Numbered from the stretch's first letter, positions 26,375-39,481 are shown. The stretch: DNA of 64,000 bases from Megalopta genalis (GCF_051020955.1 NW_027476493.1:147073-211072); one strand, 5' to 3'. Notes: generated from the letters alone by a model not told the origin. A program made the numbers and translations.

Positions 26375-28292
26375 TTTGAAGATAAATCATGTGTTTCGCT
26401 TGGATTTGAAGCTCAGCCTTCTACTTCGCATTGATTTGAAGCTAAATAATGTGTTTCGCTTGGATTTTAAGCTAGCTCGTTTGTTTCACATGCAGTTGAA
26501 GATAAATCATGAATATCACAAGTATTTGAAGCTAAACGATTTGTTTCGCATGGATTTGAAGATAAGCCTCCTACTTCGCATTGATTTGATGCTAAATCAT
26601 GTGTTTCGCATGGATTTGAAGCTAACTCGTTTGTTTCGCATGCAGTTGAAGTTAAATTATGTACATCACAAGCATTTGAAGGTAAACCATTTGTTTCTCA
26701 TGGATTTGAAACTCAACATTCTACTTCGCATTGATTTGAAGCTATATCATGTGTTCCGCTTGGATTTTAAGCTAACTCGTTTGTATCACATGCAGTTGAA
26801 GTTAAATCATGTATATCACAAGTATTTGAAGCTAAACGATTTGTTTCGCATGGATTTGATGGTATGCCCTCTACTTCGCATTAATTTGCAGCTAAATCAT
26901 GTGCTTCGTATGGATGTTAAGCTAACTCGTTTGTTTCCCCTGCATTTGAAGCTAAATCATATATATCAGAAGTATTTGAAGCTAAACCATTTGCTTCGCT
27001 TGGATTCGAAGATAAGCCTTCTACTTCGAATTGAATTGAAGCTAAATCATGTGTTTCGCATGGATTTGAAGCTAACTCGTTTGTTTCGCATGCGGTTGAA
27101 GCTAAATCATGTATGTCACAAGTATTTGAAGCTAAACCATTTGTTTCGAATGGATTTGAAGATCAGCCTTCTGTTTCGCATTGATTTGAAGCTAAATCAT
27201 GTGTTTCGCATGGATTTGAAGCTAACTCGTTTGTTTCGTCTGCGTTTGAAGATAAATCATGTATATCACAAGTATTTGAAGCTAAACCATTTGATGCGCA
27301 TGGATTTGAAGCTAATCCTTCTACTTCGCATTGATTTGAAGTTAAATCATGTATTACGCTTGGATTTGAAGCTCACTCGTTTGTTTCGCCTGCATTTGAA
27401 GGTATATCACTTATATTCGCCAGTATTTGAAGATAAATCATTCGTTTCGCATGCATTTGAAGCTAGGCTTCCTACTTCGTATTGATTTGAAGCTAAATCA
27501 TGTATTTCGCTTGGATTTGTAGCTATCTCGTTTGTGTCGCATGCAGTTGAATATAAATCGTGTGTATCACAAGTATTTGAAGCTAAACCATCTGATTCGC
27601 ATGGATTCGAAGCTAATCCTTCTGCTTCGCATTGATTTGACGCTGAATCATGTGTTTCGCATTGATTTGTGGCTAAATCATGTGTTCCGCATGAATTTCA
27701 AGATAACTCGTTTGTTTCGCATGCAGTTGAAGCTAAATCATGTATATCACAAGTATTTGAATCCGAATCATTCGGTTCGCATGGATGAGATGCCAAGCCT
27801 TCTACTTCGCATTGATTTGAAGCTAAATCATGTGTTTCGCATGGATTTGAAGCTAACTCGATTGTTTCGCATGCGGTTGAAGCTATATCACTTATATCGC
27901 AAGTATTTAAAGCTAAATCATTTGTGTCGAATGGATTTGAAGCTAAGCCTTCCAATTCGCATTGATTTGAAGCTAAATCATGTGTTTCGCATGGATTTGA
28001 AGCTAACTCGTTTGTTGTGAATGCATTTGAAGCTATATCACTTATGTTCGCAAGTATTTGAAGCTCAGTCAATTGTTTTGCATTGATTAGAAGTTAAGCC
28101 TTCTACTTCGCATTGAATTGAAGCTAAATCATGTGTTTCGCATGGATTCGAAGCTAACTCGTTTGTTTCGCATGCAGTTCAAGCTAAATCATGTATAAAA
28201 CAAGTATTTGAAGCTAAACCAATTGTTTCGCGTGAATTCAACGATCAGCCTTCTGCTTCGCATTGATTTGAAGCTAAATCATGTGTTTCGCA
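26375..28292. repeat. Mosaic block; 26,931-28,292 copied at 38.1-39.5 kb
   Basis: 26,931-28,292 matches 38,120-39,481 at a spacing of 11,189 bp with few differences. 26,375-26,930 belongs to a segment shared with about 30,486-31,040, and partly with 33,484, 36,033 and 37,500-37,980. It includes module copy 2 at 27,191-27,485 and a D/E region with the distinctive TTCGGTTCGCATGGATGAG at about 27,771. Confidence 0.85.
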
Positions 28293-29129
28293 TGGATTTG
28301 AAGCTAACTCGTTTGTTTCGTCTGCGTTTGAAGATAAATCATGTATATCACAAGTATTTGAAGCTAAACCATTTGATGCGCATGGATTTGAAGCTAATCC
28401 TTCTACTTCGCATTGATTTGAAGTTAAATCATGTATTACGCTTGGATTTGAAGCTCACTCGTTTGTTTCGCCTGCATTTGAAGGTATATCACTTATATTC
28501 GCCAGTATTTGAAGATAAATCATTCGTTTCGCAAGCATTTGAAGCTAGGCTTCCTACTTCGTATTGATTTGAAGCTAAATCATGTATTTCGCTTGGATTT
28601 GTAGCTATCTCGTTTGTGTCGCATGCAGTTGAATATAAATCGTGTGTATCACAAGTATTTGAAGCTAAACCATCTGATTCGCATGGATTCGAAGCAAATC
28701 CTTCTGCTTCGCATTGATTTGACGCTGAATCATGTGTTTCGCATTGATTTGTGGCTAAATCATGTGTTCCGCATGAATTTCAAGATAACTCGTTTGTTTC
28801 GCCTGCAGTTGAAGCTAAATCATGTATATCACAAGTATTTGAAGCTAAACCATTTGTTTCGCATGGATTCGAAGATCAGCATTCTGCGTCGCATTGATTT
28901 GATGTTAAATCATATGTTCCGCATGGATTTGAAGCTAACTCGTTTGTTTCGCATGCACTTGAATCTAAATCATGTAAATCACAAGTATTTGAAGCTAAAC
29001 CATTTGTTTTGCATGGATTTGAAGGTAACCTTTCTACTTCGCATTGATTTGAAGCTAAATCATGTGTTTCGCATGGATTTGAAGCTAACTCGCTTGTTTC
29101 GCATGTTCTTGATGCTAAATCATGTATAT
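28293..29129. repeat. Mosaic block joining three source segments
   Basis: 28,293-28,567 is the third copy of the 295-bp module. 28,567-28,790 repeats 27,485-27,708 at a spacing of 1,082 bp. From about 28,795 to 29,125 the sequence follows 25,673-26,003 at a spacing of 3,122 bp. Each change of source falls inside a conserved part of a subunit. Confidence 0.82.
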
Positions 29130-31810
29130 CACAAGCATTTGAAACTGAACCATTTGTTTCGCATAGATTTGAAGCTAAGCCTTCTACTTCGCATTGATTT
29201 GAAGCTAAATCATGTGTCTCGCTTGGATTTGAAGCTAACTGGTTCGTTTCGCATGCAGTGGAAGCTAAATCATCTATATCACAAGTATTTGAAGCTGAAG
29301 CATTTGTTTCCCATGAATATTAAGCTAAACCATGTGTTTCGCATGAATTTGAAGCTGAATCATGTGTTTCGCATGGATTTGAAGCTAACTCGTTTGCTTT
29401 GCATGCGGTTGAGGCTAAATTATGCATATCACAAGTATTTGAATCTAAACCATTTTTTTCGCAAGAATATTAAGCTAAACCAGGTGTTTCGAATGAATTT
29501 GAAGCTAAATCATGTGATTCGCATGTATTTGAAGCTGACTCGTTGGATTCGGAAGCAGTTGATGCTAAATCATGAATACCACAAGTATTTGAAGCTGATC
29601 AATTTGTATCGCATGGATTTGAAGCTAAGCCTTCTACTTTGCATTGATTTGAAGCTAAATCATGCGTCTCGCTTGGATTTGAAGCTAATTCGTTTGTTTC
29701 GCATGAAGTTGAAGCTAAATCACGTATATCACGAGTATTTGAAGCTGAACCATTTGTTTCGCATTGATTCAAAGATCAGTATTCCACTTCGCATTGATTT
29801 GAAGCTAAATCATGTGTTTCGCATGGATTTGAAGCTAGATCATGTGTTTCGCATGGATTTGAAGCTAACTCGTTTGTTTCGCATGCAGTTGATGCTGAAT
29901 CATGTATATCACAAGCATCTGAAGCTAAACCATTTTTTCTCATGGATTTGAAACCACGCCTTCTACTTCGCATTGATTTGAAGCTAAATAATTTGGTTCG
30001 CTTGGATTTGAAGCTAAGCCTTCTACTTCACATTGATTTGAAGACAAATCATGTGTTTCGCTTGGATTTTAAACTAACTCGTTTGTTTCACATGCAGTTG
30101 AAGCTAAATCATGTACATCACAAGTGTTTGAAGCTAAACCATTTGTTTCGCATGGATTCGAAGGTAACCCTTCCACTTCGCATTGATTTGAAGTTAAATC
30201 ATGAGTTTCGCATGAATTTTAAGCTAACTCGTTTGTTTCGCCTGCAGTTGAAGCTAAATCATGTATATCACAAGTATTTGAAGCTAAACCATTTGTTTCG
30301 CATGGATTCGAAGATCATCATTCTGCGTCGCATTGATTTGATGTTAAATCATGTGTTCCGCTTGGATTTTAAGCTAACTCGTTTGTTTCGCATGCTGTTG
30401 AATCTAAATCATGTATATCACAAGTATTTGAGCTAAACCGTTTGATTCGCATGGATTTGAAGCTAAGCCTTCTACTTCGCATTGATTTGAAGATAAATCA
30501 TGTGTTTCGCTTGGATTTGAAGCTCAGCCTTCTACTTCGCATTGATTTGAAGCTAAATAATGTGTTTCGCTTGGATTTTAAGCTAGCTCGTTTGTTTCAC
30601 ATGCAGTTGAAGATAAATCATGAATATCACAAGTATTTGAAGCTAAACGATTTGTTTCGCATGGATTTGAAGATAAGCCTCCTACTTCGCATTGATTTGA
30701 TGCTAAATCATGTGTTTCGCATGGATTTGAAGCTAATTCGTTTGTTTCGCATGCAGTTGAAGTTAAATTATGTACATCACAAGCATTTGAAGGTAAACCA
30801 TTTGTTTCTCATGGATTTGAAACTCAACATTCTACTTCGCATTGATTTGAAGCTATATCATGTGTTCCGCTTGGATTTTAAGCTAACTCGTTTGTATCAC
30901 ATGCAGTTGAAGTTAAATCATGTATATCACAAGTATTTGAAGCTAAACGATTTGTTTCGCATGGATTTGATGGTATGCCCTCTACTTCGCATTAATTTGC
31001 AGCTAAATCATGTGCTTCGTATGGATGTTAAGCTAACTCGTTTGTTTCACATGCAGTTGAAGCTAAATCATGTATATCACAAGTATTTGAAGCTGAACCA
31101 TTTGTTTCGCATGGATTTGATGGTATGCCCTCTACTTCTCATTAATTTGCAGCTAAATCATGTGCTTCGTATGGATGTTAAGCTAACTCGTTTGTTTCAC
31201 ATGCAGTTGAAGCTAAATCATGTATATCACAAGTATTTGAAGCTGAACCATTTGTTTCGTATGAATAATAAGCTAAACCATGTGTTTCGCATGAATTTGG
31301 ATCCAAATCATATGTTTTGTATGGATTTGAATCTAGCTCGTTTGTTTCGCATGCAGTTCAAGCTAAATCATGTATAAAACAAGTATTTGAAGCTAAACCA
31401 ATTGTTTCGCGTGAATTCAACGATCAGCCTTCTGCTTCGCATTGATTTGAAGCTAAATCATGTGTTTCGCGTGGATTTGAAGCTAACTCGTTTGTTTCGC
31501 ATGCAGTTGAAGCTAAATTATGTATATCACAAGCATTTGAAGCTAAACCATTTGTTTCTCATGGATTTGATGGTATGCCCTCTACTTCGCATTAATTTGC
31601 AGCTAAATCATGTGCTTCGTATGGATGTTAAGCTAACTCGTTTGTTTCACATGCAGTTGAAGCTAAATCATGTATATCACAAGTGTTTGAAGCTAAACCA
31701 TTTGTTCTGCATGGATTCGAAGATAATCCTTCTACTTCGCATTGATTTGAAGCTAAATCATACGTTTCGCATGGATTTAAAGCTAACTCGTTTGTTTCGC
31801 ATGCAGTTGA
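29130..31810. repeat. Mosaic block with a 150-bp tandem duplication
   Basis: From about 29,130 to 30,300 the sequence follows 24,569-25,740 at a spacing of 4,561 bp. 30,442 onward follows 26,331 onward (spacing 4,111). 30,961-31,110 is duplicated at 31,111-31,260, marked by GATGGTATGCCCTCTAC and TTAATTTGCAGC. A similar GATGGTATGCCC unit recurs at about 31,568, 37,897, 40,748 and 42,332. Confidence 0.84.
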
Positions 31811-34160
31811 AGCTAAATCGTGTATATCACAAGTATTTGAAGCTAAACCATTTGTTTCGCATGGATTCGAAGATCAGCCTTCTACTTCGCTTTTACTTGA
31901 AGCTAAATCATGTGTGTCGCCTGGATTTGAAGCTTAGTCGTTTGTTTCGCATTCAGTTGAAGCTAAATCATGTATATCACAAGCATTTGAAGCTGAACCA
32001 TTTGTTTCGCATAGATTTGAAGCTACGCCTTCTACTTCGCATTGATTTGAAGCTAAATCATGTGTCTCGCTTGGATTTGAAGCTAACTGGTTCGTTTCGC
32101 ATGCAGTGGAAGCTAAATCATCTATATCACAAGTATTTGAAGCTGAAGCATTTGTTTCCCATGAATATTAAGCTAAACCATGTGTTTCGCATGAATTTGA
32201 AGCTGAATCATGTGTTTCGCATGGATTTGAAGCTAACTCGTTTGCTTTGCATGCGGTTGAGGCTAAATCATGCATATCACAAGTATTTGAAGCTAAACCA
32301 TTTGTTTCGCAAGAATATTAAGCTAAACCAGGTGTTTCGAATGAATTTGAAGCTAAATCATGTGATTCGCATGGATTTGAAGCTGACTCGTTGGATTCGG
32401 AAGCAGTTGATGCTAAATCATGAATACCACAAGTATTTGAAGCTGAACAATTTGTATCGCATGGATTTGAAGCTAAGCCTTCTACTTTGCATTGATTTGA
32501 AGCTAAATCATGCGTCTCGCTTGGATTTGAAGCTAACTCGTTTGTTTCGCATGAAGTTGAAGCTAAATCATGTATATCACGAGTATTTGAAGCTAAACCA
32601 TTTTTTTCGCATTGATTCAAAGATCAGTATTCCACTTCGCATTGATTTGAAGCTAAATCATGTTTTTCGCATGGATTTGAAGCTAAATCATGTGTTTCGC
32701 ATGGATTTGAAGCTAACTCGTTTGTTTCGCATGCAGTTGATGCTGAATCATGTATATCACAAGCATCTGAAGCTAAACCATTTTTTCTCATGTATTTGAA
32801 ACCACGCCTTCTACTTCGCATTGATTTGAAGCTAAATAATTTGGTTCGCTTGGATTTGAAGCTAAGCCTTCTACTTCACATTGATTTGAAGACAAATCAT
32901 GTGTTTCGCTTGGATTTTAAACTAACTCGTTTGTTTCACATGCAGTTGAAGCTAAATCATGTACATCACAAGTGTTTGAAGCTAAACCATTTGTTTCGCA
33001 TGGATTCGAAGGTAACCCTTCTACTTCGCATTGATTTGAAGCTAAATCATGTGTTTCGCATGGATTTGAAGCTAACTCGCTTGTTTCGCATGTTCTTGAT
33101 GCTAAATCATGTATATCACAAGTATTTGAAGCTAAACCATTTGTTTCGCATGGATTCGAAGATCATCATTCTGCGTCGCATTGATTTGATGTTAAATCAT
33201 ATGTTTCGCATGGATTTGAATTTATCTCGTTTGTTTCGCATGCACTTCAATATAAATCAAGCATATCACAAGTATTTGAAGCTAAACCGTTTGATTCGCA
33301 TGGATTTGAAGCTAAGCCTTCTACTTCGCATTGATTTGAAGACAAATCATGTGTTCCGCTTGGATTTTAAGCTAACTCGTTTGTTTCGCATGCTGTTGAA
33401 TCTAAATCATGTATATCACAAGTATTTGAGCTAAACCGTTTGATTCGCATGGATTTGAAGCTAAGCCTTCTACTTCGCATTGATTTGAAGATAAATCATG
33501 TGTTTCGCTTGGATTTGAAGCTCAGCCTTCTACTTCGCATTGATTTGAAGCTAAATAATGTGTTTCGCTTGGATTTTAAGCTAGCTCGTTTGTTTCACAT
33601 GCAGTTGAAGATAAATCATGAATATCACAAGTATTTGAAGCTAAACGATTTGTTTCGCATGGATTTGAAGATAAGCCTCCTACTTCGCATTGATTTGATG
33701 CTAAATCATGTGTTTCGCATGGATTTGAAGCTAACTCGTTTGTTTCGCATGCGGTTGAAGCTAAATCATGTATGTCACAAGTATTTGAAGCTAAACCATT
33801 TGTTTCGAATGGATTTGAAGATCAGCCTTCTGTTTCGCATTGATTTGAAGCTAAATCATGTGTTTCGCATGGATTTGAAGCTAACTCGTTTGTTTCGTCT
33901 GCGTTTGAAGATAAATCATGTATATCACAAGTATTTGAAGCTAAACCATTTGATGCGCATGGATTTGAAGCTAATCCTTCTACTTCGCATTGATTTGAAG
34001 TTAAATCATGTATTACGCTTGGATTTGAAGCTCACTCGTTTGTTTCGCCTGCATTTGAAGGTATATCACTTATATTCGCCAGTATTTGAAGATAAATCAT
34101 TCGTTTCGCATGCATTTGAAGCTAGGCTTCCTACTTCGTATTGATTTGAAGCTAAATCAT
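31811..34160. repeat. 2,549-bp-spaced tandem duplication, first copy
   Basis: 31,811-34,160 matches 34,360-36,709 at 2,549 bp (17 x 150 - 1). In the stretches compared through translation (32,318-32,620, 32,624-32,821, 32,790-33,434 and 33,440-34,144) the two copies were identical, so this is one of the youngest duplications in the window, or an assembly duplication. It includes module copy 4 and the A-A hexamer at 32,646-32,705. Confidence 0.9.
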
Positions 34161-34359
34161 GTGTTTGGCTTGGATTTGAAGATAACTCGTTTGTTCCGCA
34201 TGCATTTGAAGCTAAATCGTGTATTTCACAAGTATTTGAAGCTAAACCACTTGTTTCGCATGGATTCGAAGATAAGCCTTCTACTTCGCATTGATTTGAA
34301 GCTAAATCATGTCTATCGCAAGGATTTGAAGATAACTCGTTTGTTCCGCATGCATTTCA
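34161..34359. repeat. Linker between the two 2,549-bp-spaced copies
   Basis: About 200 bp of ordinary satellite separates the two copies. It resembles 21,411-21,610 and 43,361-43,560 (TGTGTTTGGCTTGG, then GATAACTCGTTTGTTCCGC), so it is itself a copy of another array segment. Confidence 0.8.
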
Positions 34360-36709
34360 AGCTAAATCGTGTATATCACAAGTATTTGAAGCTAAACCAT
34401 TTGTTTCGCATGGATTCGAAGATCAGCCTTCTACTTCGCTTTTACTTGAAGCTAAATCATGTGTGTCGCCTGGATTTGAAGCTTAGTCGTTTGTTTCGCA
34501 TTCAGTTGAAGCTAAATCATGTATATCACAAGCATTTGAAGCTGAACCATTTGTTTCGCATAGATTTGAAGCTACGCCTTCTACTTCGCATTGATTTGAA
34601 GCTAAATCATGTGTCTCGCTTGGATTTGAAGCTAACTGGTTCGTTTCGCATGCAGTGGAAGCTAAATCATCTATATCACAAGTATTTGAAGCTGAAGCAT
34701 TTGTTTCCCATGAATATTAAGCTAAACCATGTGTTTCGCATGAATTTGAAGCTGAATCATGTGTTTCGCATGGATTTGAAGCTAACTCGTTTGCTTTGCA
34801 TGCGGTTGAGGCTAAATCATGCATATCACAAGTATTTGAAGCTAAACCATTTGTTTCGCAAGAATATTAAGCTAAACCAGGTGTTTCGAATGAATTTGAA
34901 GCTAAATCATGTGATTCGCATGGATTTGAAGCTGACTCGTTGGATTCGGAAGCAGTTGATGCTAAATCATGAATACCACAAGTATTTGAAGCTGAACAAT
35001 TTGTATCGCATGGATTTGAAGCTAAGCCTTCTACTTTGCATTGATTTGAAGCTAAATCATGCGTCTCGCTTGGATTTGAAGCTAACTCGTTTGTTTCGCA
35101 TGAAGTTGAAGCTAAATCATGTATATCACGAGTATTTGAAGCTAAACCATTTTTTTCGCATTGATTCAAAGATCAGTATTCCACTTCGCATTGATTTGAA
35201 GCTAAATCATGTTTTTCGCATGGATTTGAAGCTAAATCATGTGTTTCGCATGGATTTGAAGCTAACTCGTTTGTTTCGCATGCAGTTGATGCTGAATCAT
35301 GTATATCACAAGCATCTGAAGCTAAACCATTTTTTCTCATGTATTTGAAACCACGCCTTCTACTTCGCATTGATTTGAAGCTAAATAATTTGGTTCGCTT
35401 GGATTTGAAGCTAAGCCTTCTACTTCACATTGATTTGAAGACAAATCATGTGTTTCGCTTGGATTTTAAACTAACTCGTTTGTTTCACATGCAGTTGAAG
35501 CTAAATCATGTACATCACAAGTGTTTGAAGCTAAACCATTTGTTTCGCATGGATTCGAAGGTAACCCTTCTACTTCGCATTGATTTGAAGCTAAATCATG
35601 TGTTTCGCATGGATTTGAAGCTAACTCGCTTGTTTCGCATGTTCTTGATGCTAAATCATGTATATCACAAGTATTTGAAGCTAAACCATTTGTTTCGCAT
35701 GGATTCGAAGATCATCATTCTGCGTCGCATTGATTTGATGTTAAATCATATGTTTCGCATGGATTTGAATTTATCTCGTTTGTTTCGCATGCACTTCAAT
35801 ATAAATCAAGCATATCACAAGTATTTGAAGCTAAACCGTTTGATTCGCATGGATTTGAAGCTAAGCCTTCTACTTCGCATTGATTTGAAGACAAATCATG
35901 TGTTCCGCTTGGATTTTAAGCTAACTCGTTTGTTTCGCATGCTGTTGAATCTAAATCATGTATATCACAAGTATTTGAGCTAAACCGTTTGATTCGCATG
36001 GATTTGAAGCTAAGCCTTCTACTTCGCATTGATTTGAAGATAAATCATGTGTTTCGCTTGGATTTGAAGCTCAGCCTTCTACTTCGCATTGATTTGAAGC
36101 TAAATAATGTGTTTCGCTTGGATTTTAAGCTAGCTCGTTTGTTTCACATGCAGTTGAAGATAAATCATGAATATCACAAGTATTTGAAGCTAAACGATTT
36201 GTTTCGCATGGATTTGAAGATAAGCCTCCTACTTCGCATTGATTTGATGCTAAATCATGTGTTTCGCATGGATTTGAAGCTAACTCGTTTGTTTCGCATG
36301 CGGTTGAAGCTAAATCATGTATGTCACAAGTATTTGAAGCTAAACCATTTGTTTCGAATGGATTTGAAGATCAGCCTTCTGTTTCGCATTGATTTGAAGC
36401 TAAATCATGTGTTTCGCATGGATTTGAAGCTAACTCGTTTGTTTCGTCTGCGTTTGAAGATAAATCATGTATATCACAAGTATTTGAAGCTAAACCATTT
36501 GATGCGCATGGATTTGAAGCTAATCCTTCTACTTCGCATTGATTTGAAGTTAAATCATGTATTACGCTTGGATTTGAAGCTCACTCGTTTGTTTCGCCTG
36601 CATTTGAAGGTATATCACTTATATTCGCCAGTATTTGAAGATAAATCATTCGTTTCGCATGCATTTGAAGCTAGGCTTCCTACTTCGTATTGATTTGAAG
36701 CTAAATCAT
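34360..36709. repeat. 2,549-bp-spaced tandem duplication, second copy
   Basis: This is the second copy of 31,811-34,160. It contains the A-A hexamer at 35,195-35,254, the one-base-short TTTGAGCTAAACCG at about 35,977 and module copy 5 at 36,399-36,693. After about 36,709 it continues with TGTATTTCGCTTGGATTTG, which is the continuation found at 27,501 and 38,691, not that at 34,161. Confidence 0.9.
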
Positions 36710-38119
36710 GTATTTCGCTTGGATTTGTAGCTATCTCGTTTGTGTCGCATGCAGTTGAATATAAATAGTGTGTATCACAAGTATTTGAAGCTAAACCATC
36801 TGATTCGCATGGATTCGAAGCTAATCCTTCTGCTTCGCATTGATTTGACGCTGAATCATGTGTTTCGCATTGATTTGTGGCTAAATCATGTGTTCCGCAT
36901 GAATTTCAAGATAACTCGTTTGTTTCGCATGCAGTTGAAGCTAAATCATGTATATCACAAGTATTTGAATCCGAATCATTCGGTTCGCATGGATGAGATG
37001 CCAAGCCTTCTACTTCGCATTGATTTGAAGCTAAATCATGTGTTTCGCATGGATTTGAAGCTAACTCGATTGTTTCGCATGCGGTTGAAGCTATATCACT
37101 TATATCGCAAGTATTTAAAGCTAAATCATTTGTGTCGAATGGATTTGAAGCTAAGCCTTCCAATTCGCATTGATTTGAAGCTAAATCATGTGTTTCGCAT
37201 GGATTCGAAGCTAACTCGTTTGTTTCGCATGCAGTTCAAGCTAAGTCATGTATAAAACAAGTATTTGAAGCTAAACCAATTGTTTCGCGTGAATTCAACG
37301 ATCAGCCTTCTGCTTCGCATTGATTTGAAGCTAAATCATGTGTTTCGCATGGATTTGAAGCTAACTCGTTTGTTTCGCATGCTGTTGAAGCTAAATCATG
37401 TATATCACAAGTATTTGAAGCTAAACCATTTGTTTCGCATGGATACGAAGATAACCCTTCTACTTCGCATTGATTTGAAGCTAAATCATGTGTTTCGCTT
37501 GGATTTTAAGCTAGCTCGTTTGTTTCACATGCAGTTGAAGATAAATCATGAATATCACAAGTATTTGAAGCTAAACGATTTGTTTCGCATGGATTTGAAG
37601 ATAAGCCTCCTACTTCGCATTGATTTGATGCTAAATCATGTGTTTCGCATGGATTTGAAGCTAACTCGTTTGTTTCGCATGCAGTTGAAGTTAAATTATG
37701 TACATCACAAGCATTTGAAGGTAAACCATTTGTTTCTCATGGATTTGAAACTCAACATTCTACTTCGCATTGATTTGAAGCTATATCATGTGTTCCGCTT
37801 GGATTTTAAGCTAACTCGTTTGTATCACATGCAGTTGAAGTTAAATCATGTATATCACAAGTATTTGAAGCTAAACGATTTGTTTCGCATGGATTTGATG
37901 GTATGCCCTCTACTTCGCATTAATTTGCAGCTAAATCATGTGCTTCGTATGGATGTTAAGCTAACTCGTTTGTTTCACATGCAGTTGAAGCTAAATCATG
38001 TATATCACAAGTATTTCAAGCTGAACCATTTGTTTCGTATGAATAATAAGCTAAACCATGTGTTTCGCATGAATTTGGATCCAAATCATATGTTTTGTAT
38101 GGATTTGAATCTAGCTCGT
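36710..38119. repeat. Mosaic block
   Basis: 36,740-37,200 follows 27,532-27,992 at a spacing of 9,208 bp; 37,206-37,330 follows 28,146-28,270. 37,500-37,985 follows 26,460-26,930, with TTTTAAGCTAGCTCG and CTCAACATTCTACTTCG as marks. The reference HOR unit (37,324-37,473) lies here. Confidence 0.83.
37324..37473. repeat. Reference 150-bp HOR unit (A-B-C-D-E)
   Basis: This is a close-to-consensus example of the repeat that fills the window. A is 37,324-37,353, B 37,354-37,383, C 37,384-37,413, D 37,414-37,443 and E 37,444-37,473. B usually contains a GCATGC hexamer (its positions 24-29; in this copy it reads GCATGCT, so the hexamer is intact). E usually opens with TTCGAA, but here it reads TACGAA. 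In most of the array each of these hexamers therefore occurs about once per 150 bp. The unit length is close to a nucleosome core, and the subunit length is close to three helical turns; whether this matters is inference. Confidence 0.9.
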
Positions 38120-39481
38120 TTGTTTCTCCTGCATTTGAAGCTAAATCATGTATATCAGAAGTATTTGAAGCTAAACCATTTGCTTCGCTTGGATTCGAAG
38201 GTAAGCCTTCTACTTCGAATTGAATTGAAGCTAAATCATGTGTTTCGCATGGATTTGAAGCTAACTCGTTTGTTTCGCATGCGGTTGAAGCTAAATCATG
38301 TATGTCACAAGTATTTGAAGCTAAACCATTTGTTTCGAATGGATTTGAAGATCAGCCTTCTGTTTCGCATTGATTTGAAGCTAAATCATGTGTTTCGCAT
38401 GGATTTGAAGCTAACTCGTTTGTTTCGTCTGCGTTTGAAGATAAATCATGTATATCACAAGTATTTGAAGCTAAACCATTTGATGCGCATGGGTTTGAAG
38501 CTAATCCTTCTACTTCGCATTGATTTGAAGTTAAATCATGTATTACGCTTGGATTTGAAGCTCACTCGATTGTTTCGCCTGCATTTGAAGGTATATCACT
38601 TATATTCGCCAGTATTTCAAGATAAATCATTCGTTTCGCATGCATTTGAAGCTAGGCTTCCTACTTCGTATTGATTTGAAGCTAAATCATGTATTTCGCT
38701 TGGATTTGTAGCTATCTCGTTTGTGTCGCATGCAGTTGAATATAAATCGTGTGTATCACAAGTATTTGAAGCTAAACCATCTGATTCGCATGGATTCGAA
38801 GCTAATCCTTCTGCTTCGCATTGATTTGACGCTGAATCATGTGTTTCGCATTGATTTGTGGCTAAATCATGTGTTCCGCATGAATTTCAAGATAACTCGT
38901 TTGTTTCGCATGCAGTTGAAGCTAAATCATGTATATCACAAGTATTTGAATCCGAATCATTCGGTTCGCATGGATGAGATGCCAAGCCTTCTACTTCGCA
39001 TTGATTTGAAGCTAAATCATGTGTTTCGCATGGATTTGAAGCTAACTCGATTGTTTCGCATGCGGTTGAAGCTATATCACTTATATCGCAAGTATTTAAA
39101 GCTAAATCATTTGTGTCGAATGGATTTGAAGCTAAGCCTTCCAATTCGCATTGATTTGATGCTAAATCATGTGTTTCGCATGGATTTGAAGCTAACTCGT
39201 TTGTTGTGAATGCATTTGAAGCTATATCACTTATGTTCGCAAGTATTTGAAGCTCAGTCAATTGTTTTGCATTGATTAGAAGTTAAGCCTTCTACTTCGC
39301 ATTGAATTGAAGCTAAATCATGTGTTTCGCATGGATTCGAAGCTAACTCGTTTGTTTCGCATGCAGTTCAAGCTAAATCATGTATAAAACAAGTATTTGA
39401 AGCTAAACCAATTGTTTCGCGTGAATTCAACGATCAGCCTTCTGCTTCGCATTGATTTGAAGCTAAATCATGTGTTTCGCA
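38120..39481. repeat. Second copy of 26.9-28.3 kb
   Basis: This matches 26,931-28,292 at a spacing of 11,189 bp over about 1.36 kb. Differences are few, for example CAGTATTTCAAGATAAATC at about 38,610 where the other copy has TTTGAAG. Module copy 6 lies at 38,380-38,674. Confidence 0.86.

Noticed and set aside
37324..37353. A 10-bp sub-repeat inside the 30-bp subunit
   Set aside because: Comparing the three thirds of subunit A gives about half matching positions between the first and last third only, not clearly above what AT-rich sequence gives.
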